Below, piece by piece: positions 27,198-34,982 of a stretch of 64,000 bases of DNA. Source of the stretch: Paenibacillus contaminans (GTDB lineage Bacteria; Bacillota; Bacilli; Paenibacillales; NBRC-103111); assembly GCF_003285015.1 (NCBI RefSeq), contig NZ_QMFB01000009.1, forward strand, positions 186,001 through 250,000. The letters run 5' to 3'. The stretch's first letter is position 1. Every line of letters begins with the position of its first letter. A model generated the notes under the pieces. The model did no database searches. It was not told the DNA's origin and was given only the letters and a program-made list of their open reading frames with translations. The position numbers and the translations under genes are program-made.

Positions 27198-28253
27198 ATG
27201 AACCTGAACGATGTGACCGGATTCAGACTGACGAAGGATGTATACAACCGGTTCGGATTGATCGTTATTCCGGAGCAGACGATACTTGCCCGGGATCATT
27301 TGGAGCTGCTGGCCAAGCACGGTATTCAAGCCGGAGAGCTGGCGGTGGAGGTGCCCGAAGACTGGACGCCTGCGGGGGAAATGCTTCCGATGACCCCATC
27401 GGAACGGCTGCTTGAACAGAACGAGCGGCTTATTGCGGGAGCGACCGAAGAAGTGAAGCATCTGTTCGAAACCGTGCTTCACGAAAACAAAATTCCGCTT
27501 AAGGAAATCAACGAAAAGCTGCTTCCGTCCATCGATTTGGCGGCTTCCAATGTAAACTTGCATCACTTGCTGTCCGGTTTGCAAGCGAAGGACGACTATA
27601 CGTATCGTCATAATATCGGCGTTTCGGTGCTGTCCAATATGCTGGGCAAATGGCTCAAGCTTTCGCATTACGAGACGGAGCAGTTGACGACTGCGGCGCT
27701 GCTGCACGATATCGGAAAAATCAATGTGGCGGACGACATTCTGAACAAGCCGGGCAAGTATACGGATGCCGAATTTGCAAGAATGAAGAAACATACGATC
27801 TATGGCTATGAGATTATCCGCAATATGAGCGATTTATCGCCGCGGATCGCGCTGGCCGCTTTGCAGCATCATGAGCGGGAAGACGGCAAAGGATACCCGT
27901 ATGGCATCTCCGGCAAAGAGATGGATGATTTCAGCAAAATCATTGCCGTCGCCGACGTTTTCCATGCGATGACTTCGAGCAGAGTGTATAGGGAGGCTTC
28001 GCCTTTTTACCAAGTCATCATGCAGATGCAGCAAGACCGGTTCGGCAAGCTCGATCCTGCGATCTGCTCCGTTTTTGTAAGGCGAATGATGGAGATGGCT
28101 GTCGGCAGCGAGGTGATTTTGACCGACGGCAGACGCGGTAAAGTCGTTCTGATTCATGCCGACGACCCGGGACGCCCGCTTGTGAAGATCGGCTCCCAAT
28201 ACATCGACCTAAGTCAAAACCGGGATGTTCAGGTGTTATCGATTGCCGGGTGA
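27198..28253 (+). CDS. HD-GYP domain cyclic-di-GMP phosphodiesterase
   Basis: A 351-residue protein. After an N-terminal region with no clear family (residues 1-125), the HD-GYP domain has HDIGK at 170-174, the intervening histidines (KKHTIYGYEI) and HHEREDGKGYP at 224-234, so the metal sites and GYP loop are complete. The family hydrolyses c-di-GMP to GMP. AAGGGAGGT lies before the start. Being co-transcribed with the kinase homologue, it may be regulated by it, linking a membrane signal to c-di-GMP level. Confidence 0.88.
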   Translation: MNLNDVTGFRLTKDVYNRFGLIVIPEQTILARDHLELLAKHGIQAGELAVEVPEDWTPAGEMLPMTPSERLLEQNERLIAGATEEVKHLFETVLHENKIPLKEINEKLLPSIDLAASNVNLHHLLSGLQAKDDYTYRHNIGVSVLSNMLGKWLKLSHYETEQLTTAALLHDIGKINVADDILNKPGKYTDAEFARMKKHTIYGYEIIRNMSDLSPRIALAALQHHEREDGKGYPYGISGKEMDDFSKIIAVADVFHAMTSSRVYREASPFYQVIMQMQQDRFGKLDPAICSVFVRRMMEMAVGSEVILTDGRRGKVVLIHADDPGRPLVKIGSQYIDLSQNRDVQVLSIAG

Positions 28254-28280
28254 CACAAAACGAATCAAGTCGGTGCTTGT

Positions 28281-28350
28281 GAAAGTTGCTTATAGGCGGA
28301 GTGAAAGCATAAGCCTTTTCGAGGTAAATTCCGCCCGCGGCGCAACTTCT
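28281..28350 (+). ncRNA. candidate structured RNA element after the HD-GYP gene
   Basis: Two nested stems are visible: AAGTTGC (28283-28289) with GCAACTT (28342-28348), and GGCGGA (28295-28300) with TCCGCC (28330-28335), enclosing a possible GAAAG/CTTTTC hairpin. A strong terminator follows at 28389-28426. It does not match any riboswitch class I know, including both c-di-GMP classes. It could be a 3' UTR structure, a small RNA or a riboswitch-like leader. Confidence 0.3.
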
Positions 28351-28388
28351 GAATGGTGATGAATGGTTATCGGAGTTAAGAAGAAACC

Positions 28389-28426
28389 GGTCGGTTCCAG
28401 CTGTAAAGCTGGGATCGGCCTTTTTT
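28389..28426 (+). terminator. rho-independent terminator of the kinase-homologue/HD-GYP operon
   Basis: GGTCGGTTCCAGC pairs with GCTGGGATCGGCC (one G-T pair and one mismatch) around TGTAAA and is followed by six T. Confidence 0.8.
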
Positions 28427-28445
28427 GCGCTGGCCGTTTGGATAG

Positions 28446-28480
28446 TTGTAAGAAGTTTGTAAGCATGCAGATATTAAAAT
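28446..28480 (+). promoter_or_regulatory. direct-repeat operator and promoter, copy B (DUF2269 gene)
   Basis: TTGTAAG at 28446-28452 and 28457-28463 (11-bp period), followed by TTAAAAT at 28474-28480. The repeats occupy the -35 region, as expected for activation by an OmpR-type regulator. The arrangement is the same as at 24819-24853, with about 20 identical bases in a row apart from one change. Confidence 0.65.
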
Positions 28481-28528
28481 GGCTTTATAAATTTGAGAAG
28501 CGAACTATTATAACTAAGGAGGATACCG

Positions 28529-28981
28529 ATGAAATGGCTTGTTCTTGTGCATGTTTTATCCGCAATTATCGGAGTGGGGCCGACATTCTATGCGCATGTC
28601 CTGATGAGGAAGGGGCAGTCGATCGAGGAGCTTCGGCATAGCACCAAGCTTAGCAAGCGGCTCGATTTTTTTCCGAAAATCGGAGGGACGATCGCGGTAA
28701 TAAGCGGATTTATTTTGTACTTTACGGAGGATTACGGCAAGTTTACACAGCTGTGGCTGCTCGGCTCGCTTATTCTGTATATCGCGATCCAGGCGGTGGT
28801 CATCGGCATGCTGATGCCGGTTTCGAACCGATTCGCCGCTTGGATTCACGATCCCGTCAACAAGGATGCGAAGGAGCTGCCCGCCGAACAATTACGCCTT
28901 TACAGGAAAGCAAACGGCTTGCTGTATCTTGCAAGCACGCTGGGAACGCTGTTATTTATCCTAATGATCGTTAAGCCGTAA
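28529..28981 (+). CDS. DUF2269 family integral membrane protein
   Basis: A 150-residue protein with four predicted membrane helices: MKWLVLVHVLSAIIGVGPTF, IGGTIAVISGFILYF, LWLLGSLILYIAIQAVVIGM and the C-terminal LLYLASTLGTLLFILMIV. This layout and the opening HVLSAIIGVGPTF are typical of DUF2269 membrane proteins, whose function is unknown. AAGGAGG precedes the ATG by seven bases. Its promoter carries the direct-repeat operator, so it is the best candidate target of the adjacent response regulator. Confidence 0.8.
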   Translation: MKWLVLVHVLSAIIGVGPTFYAHVLMRKGQSIEELRHSTKLSKRLDFFPKIGGTIAVISGFILYFTEDYGKFTQLWLLGSLILYIAIQAVVIGMLMPVSNRFAAWIHDPVNKDAKELPAEQLRLYRKANGLLYLASTLGTLLFILMIVKP

Positions 28982-29037
28982 TAGTCCGGTATGGAGCCCT
29001 GCCGTTTGATGCACACTATTGGCGGAGGTGATGCGTC

Positions 29038-29163
29038 ATGTCGGGCAGAAACAGCAAGCCGAAAAACCGCGGGCCGGAAGGACATCCTTCGCAGCTCGGC
29101 CAGTTCGTGAAGAAGGAGCAAACGCCGCCGAAAACGAAGCCTATGTGCGACGACAACGAGTAA
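29038..29163 (+). CDS. small basic hypothetical protein (41 aa)
   Basis: A 41-residue hydrophilic protein opening MSGRNSKPKNRGPEGHP and ending in an acidic CDDNE. GGCGGAGGTGATG lies at the right distance ahead of the ATG, the main support. The composition (Lys, Pro, Gly, Asn, Gln) resembles minor small acid-soluble spore proteins but I cannot match it to a known one. It is followed by the terminator at 29294-29340. Confidence 0.5.
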   Translation: MSGRNSKPKNRGPEGHPSQLGQFVKKEQTPPKTKPMCDDNE

Positions 29164-29293
29164 GCGGGTATAAAGGCGGCGGAGCGGGGGAGGGAGCAGC
29201 CGAACCCGCTCCGCCTCCTAATCAAGTTCCGGACCCGATCGAGCCCCTACCCTGTCAGGTTAACGCTTTCCGGGCTTTTAGCCCTCTGGTGCA

Positions 29294-29340
29294 AAAGAGC
29301 TGTCCGTGTACGTCAAAAACGTACGCCGGGCAGCTCTTTG
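29294..29340. terminator. bidirectional terminator
   Basis: CAAAAGAGCTGTCCG and CGGGCAGCTCTTTG form the outer stem, and ACGT..ACGT the inner one. It lies between the 3' ends of the 41-residue gene (plus) and the 93-residue gene (minus) and can serve both. Confidence 0.75.
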
Positions 29341-29380
29341 TTGATGTTGTAACGGCATTTCTTGAAAAGAAATGTTTGTC

Positions 29381-29662
29381 CTATTTGTCGCCTTGGTCGA
29401 CATGGAAACGAACGCCTTCGTTCGTATTCCGTTTAATATCGCTTTCCGGCCGGAATTGGGCATCGACGGTTTTGCGTCCCGACTCCTCGGATTCGATCGG
29501 CAAGGCGACCATCTCCCAAGTCGTCGTTCCAAGCTGCGGGTCGGCAGGAAAAATATCGCCTGCCTTAAGCATCATCGTTCTCCCCCACTCATTGGAGTAT
29601 ACGCCGTCAGCTTCCACCGGTTCGCCGGAGATGGGGTTCATCATGGGGTTGTTATTGGACAC
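29381..29662 (-). CDS. small hypothetical protein (93 aa)
   Basis: A 93-residue soluble protein with a GTG start preceded by GAGGAGGG. Visible features are MNPISGEPVEADGVYSNEWG, GDIFPADPQLGTTTWEM and a charged tail. Layout and length suggest a small cytosolic protein conserved in Paenibacillus-like genomes. I do not recognise a named family and assign no function. Confidence 0.65.
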   Translation of the reverse strand: MSNNNPMMNPISGEPVEADGVYSNEWGRTMMLKAGDIFPADPQLGTTTWEMVALPIESEESGRKTVDAQFRPESDIKRNTNEGVRFHVDQGDK

Positions 29663-29885
29663 GCGTTTCCCTCCTCATCGGCTTGCGGTTTTGCAGCCTC
29701 CGCACAAAACTGTCGGGGTTACAGCGGGGCGGTCAGCCGAAAACCAAGCCATATACGGTTAACATGCCCACAACGTACCGGAACGATTCGTCATAATTAT
29801 TTTAGAAACAGCAGCATTCGCCTAAGCTTATAAATATTTTTGAGCATAGGCTGTTATCAGTCATAAGAGTAAGGGGTTTATGCGA

Positions 29886-30053
29886 ATGTCCAAAACGACA
29901 CCGGTAAGACAAGAAACGGCAGAGTTGGCGGAAATAACGGAATTGTCGGCTGACGATCTCGCTCTGTGGTCGGCGGTTATTGTAATAATAGGCGATTTAT
30001 TCGCATTGTTTGCCTTATTGAAAGCCAGAACCGAGAAGGATTCTTCCGATTGA
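29886..30053 (+). CDS. small single-pass membrane protein (55 aa)
   Basis: A 55-residue protein. The ATG at 29886 is nine bases after AAGGGG; an in-frame ATG at 29880 is too close. An acidic N-terminal half (QETAELAEITELSADDLALW) is followed by one membrane helix (AVIVIIGDLFALFALL) and a short KARTEK tail. It lies 63 bp before another small gene and the two are closed by one terminator, so they are probably a pair. Confidence 0.55.
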   Translation: MSKTTPVRQETAELAEITELSADDLALWSAVIVIIGDLFALFALLKARTEKDSSD

Positions 30054-30116
30054 AGCCGGCTATTCGGAAGCGATACATGATTTTATAGAAAAGTAAGGCA
30101 GGGAAGGAGAAGGCCG

Positions 30117-30362
30117 ATGTCCGACAATGAAATAACGTCTGAGAATCTGTCCAAAATATCCGTTACTTTTTCGATTTTGGGCTACGGCTTGGCGCTGCTT
30201 GCCCTTGAGAAGGCCGACTCGGAGAATAAAGATAAGAAATCCATGTCCGCCGCCTTAAACCGCCTTCTTAAAAACAGCCCGGTATCCGCCGGACCATTCC
30301 AAAGTCCTCCTGCAGCCGAACCCGACATTACGCCGAGAAAGAATCAGAAGGGCCGCAGATGA
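30117..30362 (+). CDS. small hypothetical protein (81 aa)
   Basis: An 81-residue protein with GGAAGGAGAAGG ahead of the ATG. A short hydrophobic stretch (VTFSILGYGLALLAL) is followed by a charged stretch and a Pro-rich basic end (RKNQKGRR). It is probably co-transcribed with the 55-residue membrane protein. Function unknown. Confidence 0.6.
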   Translation: MSDNEITSENLSKISVTFSILGYGLALLALEKADSENKDKKSMSAALNRLLKNSPVSAGPFQSPPAAEPDITPRKNQKGRR

Positions 30363-30402
30363 AGAAACGATTGGCCGGTATACAGATGAACGGCAAGCAG
30401 TG

Positions 30403-30440
30403 AAACGGACGTCTCTGCGGAAGGGAGGTCTGTTTTTTTT
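30403..30440 (+). terminator. rho-independent terminator after the small-protein pair
   Basis: AAACGGACGTCTCT pairs with AGGGAGGTCTGTTT with one mismatch, and is followed by a run of eight T. Confidence 0.75.
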
Positions 30441-30523
30441 GACGTTGAAAAAAGTTTGCGTTTGGGGTAACATTCATCTACTTGGATATAACGGACGATT
30501 GAGAGCGGTCAGGGGGGATATAG

Positions 30524-31009
30524 GTGATCAAGGAAAGCCATTTGCAGGTGTTGGAGCATCTTTGCGTCGAATTGAGCGACGGCAAAATCAACTGGGTCAT
30601 CACGGGCAGCCTCGGCTTCGCCCTGCAAGGCATGCCGGTGACCGTAGGCGATATCGATCTGCAGACGGACGCAAAGGGCGCCTACGAGATCGAAAACCGT
30701 TTTCGGGAGTATGTGGTGCGGAGCGTGCGGTTATCCGAAGCGGAGCGGATTCGGTCGCATTACGGCGAATTGCTGATTGACGGCGTTAAGGTGGAAATCA
30801 TGGGTGACGTGCAAAAAAAGCAGCCCGGCGAGACGGTTTGGGGAGCTCCGACCCCGTTGAACGCGCACAAGCGTATCATCGACGTTGGCGGATTTCCGAT
30901 TCCCGTGCTGTCGCTCGAATACGAGCACTCGGCTTATGTTGCGTTGGACAGGCATGAAAAAGCCACCGCGATTCTCGAATGGATGCGGCGGGATCAACAC
31001 CAAATTTAG
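30524..31009 (+). CDS. nucleotidyltransferase-fold protein
   Basis: A 161-residue protein with a GTG start preceded by AGGGGGG. The fold signature is TGSLGFALQGMPVTVGDIDL: a GS motif followed by DxD, the metal-binding pair of the pol-beta-like nucleotidyltransferases. A third acidic position may be in VKVEIMGDV. No antitoxin partner lies beside it, so a toxin-antitoxin role is not supported. Substrate unknown. Confidence 0.7.
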   Translation: MIKESHLQVLEHLCVELSDGKINWVITGSLGFALQGMPVTVGDIDLQTDAKGAYEIENRFREYVVRSVRLSEAERIRSHYGELLIDGVKVEIMGDVQKKQPGETVWGAPTPLNAHKRIIDVGGFPIPVLSLEYEHSAYVALDRHEKATAILEWMRRDQHQI

Positions 31010-31039
31010 TTTGTTTGTTTGCAGACGCTTCTGCAAGCC

Positions 31040-31711
31040 CTATACAGGCATCGCCATGTCCGCGATCTTGTCGGACTCGAAGGCCGTGAAGCCTTGTTGG
31101 ACCGGCCTGCCGGCGGCGTTATGCATCGCCAAAGCTACCGTACGTCCGGCGATCGGTTTATATTTGCGTAGCGGACCGCCCATGAGGAAGGCGAACATGC
31201 GGGAGAGGACGGAGGCGAATTGCTCGCCGAAACGTACTTCTTCGCGTTTGCCGAGCAGCAGGGAAGGGCGGAATGCATGTACGGAAGGCGGCCCGAGCCG
31301 GCGAATGCCTTCCTCCATTCTCCCCTTCATACGCAAATAAAACGTCCGGGAATCGATGTTCGCGCCGATGGAGGAGACGACGGCCAGATGCCGGGCACCG
31401 GCTTGTTTGGCCAGTCGTGCGATCGCCAATGGATAATCGACGTCGACCTTGGCGAACGCTTCCTGCGAGCCCGCCTTGCGTATAGTTGTCCCGAGGCAGC
31501 AGAATACGTCCTCTACCGCAAAAGCGGCTGCATGATCCTCCAGCTTCGCAAAGTCGACCGTATGCTGGGTCAGCTTCGGATGGGAAAGCGGCAGAGGGGA
31601 CCTGACCATCGCGATAACATGTTCGTACTGCTCGCTCTCCAGCAAAATAGATAAGAGCTCGCGGCCGATCAAGCCGGTTGCTCCGAATAGAAGCGCTTTT
31701 TTGCTTCCCAT
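31040..31711 (-). CDS. NAD(P)-binding Rossmann-fold oxidoreductase (atypical SDR)
   Basis: A 223-residue protein. FGATGLIGRELL at 9-20 is the dinucleotide-binding loop of extended or atypical short-chain dehydrogenases. VEDVFCCLGTT and HLAVVSSIGA follow at the positions expected for the central strands, and YLRMKGRMEEGI holds the YxxxK-like pair. It resembles TIP30/YraR-like proteins. AAGGAGG precedes the start. No operon partner is seen. Confidence 0.8.
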   Translation of the reverse strand: MGSKKALLFGATGLIGRELLSILLESEQYEHVIAMVRSPLPLSHPKLTQHTVDFAKLEDHAAAFAVEDVFCCLGTTIRKAGSQEAFAKVDVDYPLAIARLAKQAGARHLAVVSSIGANIDSRTFYLRMKGRMEEGIRRLGPPSVHAFRPSLLLGKREEVRFGEQFASVLSRMFAFLMGGPLRKYKPIAGRTVALAMHNAAGRPVQQGFTAFESDKIADMAMPV

Positions 31712-31759
31712 CGATAAAGGCCTCCTTCAGCATCCGGCGATTCGCTTATTGCCTGGATG

Positions 31760-31802
31760 AAAATCCCCTTCGAATCGGATTCCCGATCGGAAGGGGATTT
31801 TA
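31760..31802 (-). terminator. terminator of the polysaccharide deacetylase gene
   Basis: AAAATCCCCTTC and GAAGGGGATTTT flank an inner GATCGG/CCGATT-type stem. It is followed by T on both strands and lies 33 bp after the minus-strand gene. Confidence 0.85.
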
Positions 31803-31834
31803 TTGTGTTCGGGACGCGCCGCGAACCGTTAGAG

Positions 31835-33220
31835 CTAAGCGATATAGCGATTCATGAGTTCTTTTTTGGAAATGGCGATTATTTTGGGTACGAGCAGCTC
31901 TGATTTGGTTTTTAGACGATCCTTGCCTTGGGGGTGAATAACGGCCATCAAGATGCGCAAATACCACTGCGTCAGCTTCGTAAACATGCCCTTCGGCAAG
32001 TCCACTACGGTAAAACCAAGCTGCTTCGTACCGCGATGGATCATACTGATGCCGTATAATCCTTTGACGTCCTTGTAAGCAGGATCGGTTTGCATGAGGT
32101 GTAATATTTGCGGCATTAATTGTTCGACCCGGCGTATGATTTGGATCGCTAAATGAACGGAAGTGCGAGAATCGTGCCCAATCTTGAACAGCATGTCGTT
32201 GTCGAGGTGCAGCTCGGCGATCCGGTCGCCCTTCTGAATGCTCTCGCCATCCTCCAGAAGAATCGGATAGCTGCCGGAATATTCGCGAACCCGCAGCCTC
32301 AGCAGGGGATTGTTGCTGTCGATCGCTTCGATATGGAACAGCCGGATAAAGCATCGTTCCCATAACATCCAGACATACACCAAAGCGCGTTTGCTTGTGC
32401 TGAGCGGCGAGCGGACAACGGAACGCGAAACCGGCGCGGCCGGTATATTCGATTGACTTAAAGCGGCGGCGGTTTCTGCGGCAACAGGGGAACGGCGCGG
32501 CACAAATTTATTATCGCGCTCTTCGAACATCTCGTCGATCCGCACGCAGGACAGTCCCCGTTTGGCGGCTTCCGCCAGCACATCTTCAAGAGCCTGCAGC
32601 ATGAAGAAAGGAGCATCCGCATCGGCTCCGAACGTGTCGCCGCTATCATGCAGCAGGATGACGGAGCCGTCCTGCATCCGCTCGAGCAGCTTGCCTCTTA
32701 GCTTCGATTTGCCGATATCGCGGTTCCAGTCCCGTCCCATAAGCGACCAGAGTACGATCCGATAACGGCGCTTCAGCCAAAAATCGAAAACGTTGATAAT
32801 CCCCCATGGAGGCCGGTAGTAAATAGGACGTTGTCCCGTTATCGACTCGACGATATCGGAAGAACGATCTACATGCTTTTGAAATACCGTCCATGGAGGC
32901 ATTATCCAGTTGGATTTGTGAGTGTAGTTATGGACACCGATTAAATGACCGTCTTGGTGTATGCGTCGTATAAGGTCCGGATAACATTCCGCTTTCGATC
33001 CGAGTACGAAAAACGTGGCTTTCACATTGTATTTTCGCAGCATTTCGAGAAGCAGCGGCGTATACACCGGATCCGGGCCGTCGTCGAACGTAAAAGCGAT
33101 CTGTCCGCGCCGTTTGCCTTTGCGCAGTACGCCGATTCCGAACACCCTCGTCAACACCCAGGGGGTTACCATATAGACAGTCAGAAAGATCAAGCCCCCA
33201 TATAGCAGCTTCTCTCTCAT
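31835..33220 (-). CDS. polysaccharide deacetylase (NodB) with YkoP-like C-terminal domain
   Basis: A 461-residue protein. An N-terminal membrane anchor (LYGGLIFLTVYMVTPWVLTR) puts the enzyme outside the membrane. The NodB domain has TFDDGP at 44-49, the metal histidines H97 and H101 in HNYTH, RPPWG, and LLHDSGD near its end; all catalytic motifs are present. Residues from about 265 to the end form a second domain like Bacillus YkoP. The family removes N- or O-acetyl groups from cell-wall glycans. It follows a YkoN-like glycosyltransferase on the same strand; ykoN and ykoP are also neighbours in Bacillus subtilis, where they are linked to sporulation, so a spore-envelope role is plausible. Confidence 0.88.
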   Translation of the reverse strand: MREKLLYGGLIFLTVYMVTPWVLTRVFGIGVLRKGKRRGQIAFTFDDGPDPVYTPLLLEMLRKYNVKATFFVLGSKAECYPDLIRRIHQDGHLIGVHNYTHKSNWIMPPWTVFQKHVDRSSDIVESITGQRPIYYRPPWGIINVFDFWLKRRYRIVLWSLMGRDWNRDIGKSKLRGKLLERMQDGSVILLHDSGDTFGADADAPFFMLQALEDVLAEAAKRGLSCVRIDEMFEERDNKFVPRRSPVAAETAAALSQSNIPAAPVSRSVVRSPLSTSKRALVYVWMLWERCFIRLFHIEAIDSNNPLLRLRVREYSGSYPILLEDGESIQKGDRIAELHLDNDMLFKIGHDSRTSVHLAIQIIRRVEQLMPQILHLMQTDPAYKDVKGLYGISMIHRGTKQLGFTVVDLPKGMFTKLTQWYLRILMAVIHPQGKDRLKTKSELLVPKIIAISKKELMNRYIA

Positions 33221-33373
33221 GATCCTTCTCTCCTCCTCATCAGACCGAATGTCGAGGCGGTCAAACTATCCCCGTATTCAATCTCCTATGCGATCCGAGC
33301 CGAAGAAATGCTTCGAAGAACGAAGTCTTCTCCTTTTATTATTTGCCGACTTTCGCTCGGACGCAATAGCAAA

Positions 33374-34555
33374 TTATGCTTCCGCATAAACCGCCCGGCC
33401 TACGCTGCGCGGAACCGGAACGACCGTTTTGGTTTTGACTATCGTTCGAAGCGCCTGGAACGTGGCTGTTTTTGTCTGAATTTGTTTCGTCCTAGACTTT
33501 ATTGTAGTAAGGATTTGCGGATTTTGGAAGACCCTCGTCAATTTTTCGAATAAATCGGGCTCGTCGAACGCCTGCAAGGCTACGCCGGCCGACACGAGGA
33601 AGGCCGCATTGTCCTGCTCCTGCCCGGGAAGCGGCTTGTACAGCAGCATCGGCAGGTCGAGGGCGATCGCTTCGGAAGTCGTGAGTCCGCCCGGTTTCGT
33701 GATGATTAAGTCGGACAGAGCCATCAGCTCGTGTACATGGTCGACAAAGCCGGTGACGATAAAACGGTGCTTGCCGTCTTTAAGCTCGTTCGTCAGCTTC
33801 TCGCGAAGCTTGTCGTTGCGGCCGCAGACAATAATGAACTGCATCGGCTCCAGCCGCGGGTCCGATTGCAGCAACCGGATAAATGTCCGGCTGATCATAC
33901 CGAGTCCTCCGCCCATAATAAGGACAACAGGGCGCGAACGCTTTAGACCGTGCTTCGAGCGGAGCTCGTCTCGGTCGAACGTTTGGCTGAACTGCGGGCG
34001 AATCGGAATGCCGGTCGCGGAAATTCGGGACGCCGGCACATGTCTGGCGATGAGCGCGTTGCGCACATGCTCCGAGCCGACAAGGTATTGATCGGTATAA
34101 GGATGTATCCAATAGCTGTGATCCGTATGATCCGTAATGACGGTTACGGTAGGCACGTCGGTAAGGCCTTGCGATTTGAGGATCGACATGGCGGCAGCGG
34201 CGGACGGGAACGTGCTGACGACGACGGTAGGCTGTACCTCCTCGAGCAGTTGAACCATCCGGTGCAGTGCGAACAGCTTGATTTTTTTGAATAGGTGGGA
34301 GAAAGAGTTGTCGCCTCGCGTTTTTTGGAACAAATAGCCGTAGACGGACGGAAAGTTTTTCACCCATTGAATGTAGCAGAAGCGTCCAAGCGAATGCAGA
34401 TGCGGGTGAGTCCATTCCATAAAGTCGACGATCGTCGCATCCACATCGGGACGGTAGAGCTGCGACGTTTCGAGAATCGCCCGGGCGGCCTGTTTGTGGC
34501 CGTCGCCCAAATCTCCGGAAAGTATGAGTACTTTATGCTTTTTGGTCATGTTCAT
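33374..34555 (-). CDS. MGDG synthase/MurG-type glycosyltransferase (YkoN-like)
   Basis: A 393-residue GT-B fold enzyme. The N-terminal LILSGDLGDGHKQAARAI is the MGDG-synthase-type acceptor loop. The C-terminal half has VVLIMGGGLGMIS and the donor-binding motif SDLIITKPGGLTTSEA, typical of GT28 UDP-sugar transferases. No membrane span is present, so membrane association would be peripheral. GAGGTG precedes the start. It is upstream of the deacetylase, separated by 153 bp. Acceptor and sugar are not determinable from the sequence. Confidence 0.85.
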   Translation of the reverse strand: MNMTKKHKVLILSGDLGDGHKQAARAILETSQLYRPDVDATIVDFMEWTHPHLHSLGRFCYIQWVKNFPSVYGYLFQKTRGDNSFSHLFKKIKLFALHRMVQLLEEVQPTVVVSTFPSAAAAMSILKSQGLTDVPTVTVITDHTDHSYWIHPYTDQYLVGSEHVRNALIARHVPASRISATGIPIRPQFSQTFDRDELRSKHGLKRSRPVVLIMGGGLGMISRTFIRLLQSDPRLEPMQFIIVCGRNDKLREKLTNELKDGKHRFIVTGFVDHVHELMALSDLIITKPGGLTTSEAIALDLPMLLYKPLPGQEQDNAAFLVSAGVALQAFDEPDLFEKLTRVFQNPQILTTIKSRTKQIQTKTATFQALRTIVKTKTVVPVPRSVGRAVYAEA

Positions 34556-34688
34556 TTCATGAGCACCTCGTCATCTTTCGTTCATCGTTCATCTACTAAA
34601 AGCTTATGCCGAATGCACGATTTTCAAAACGGCCGAAAGTAGGTTGTCCGACCTGGACCTGGGACCAGTATTCTTATTGGCTCCTTCT

Positions 34689-34818
34689 CGGTAAACGCCG
34701 CCGGCAAAACTGCCGGTAATCGTTTATCCTTGGTTCATCGGATAGCATACCACGGATTTGGCTCTAAACCTACGGTAAACGCAATCGGCAAAATGCCGTA
34801 TTCGTTTATCCATAGTTC
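34689..34818. repeat. two direct copies of a CGGTAAACG...CGTTTATCC repeat
   Basis: Copy 1 is 34689-34736 and copy 2 is 34773-34818. Both start CGGTAAACGC, hold a small hairpin (CGGCAAAACTGCCG or CGGCAAAATGCCG) and end TCGTTTATCC followed by AGTTC or GGTTC. The outer ends are themselves near-inverted (GGTAAACG/CGTTTATCC). A shortened relative lies at 38591-38623. Confidence 0.6.
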
Positions 34819-34905
34819 TATATTAATACTAGACGATATTTTTTAATATGATGTTCGGTTTTTTGTGAAATTTTTCTTAATTTTTTGTTGAGATGTATTT
34901 TTCGC

Positions 34906-34911
34906 TATAAT
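34906..34911 (+). promoter_or_regulatory. -10 element of the first Gfo/Idh/MocA gene
   Basis: TATAAT lies 72 bp ahead of the start codon in an AT-rich stretch. A -35 is less clear (TTTGTT near 34884). Confidence 0.5.
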
Positions 34912-34982
34912 AGAAAGACAGAATGACGGATGGAAAGGTTTTCCTGAAGCAATAAAAGATCACAAAATGGGAGGAAGCGGAC

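Larger units (their letters stand above)
34556..34982. other. intergenic region with paired repeats and a promoter
   Basis: This lies between the divergent glycosyltransferase and dehydrogenase genes. It holds two copies of a hairpin-forming repeat (34689-34818) and an AT-rich promoter region with TATAAT at 34906-34911. No gene is seen. Confidence 0.6.

Noticed and set aside
28281..28350. c-di-GMP riboswitch near the HD-GYP gene
   Set aside because: The conserved core bases of class I and class II c-di-GMP aptamers are not present; only generic stems are seen.
30524..31009. Toxin-antitoxin module based on the nucleotidyltransferase
   Set aside because: No antitoxin-like partner gene is adjacent and the sequence lacks the motifs of AbiEii or MenA toxins that I could recognise.
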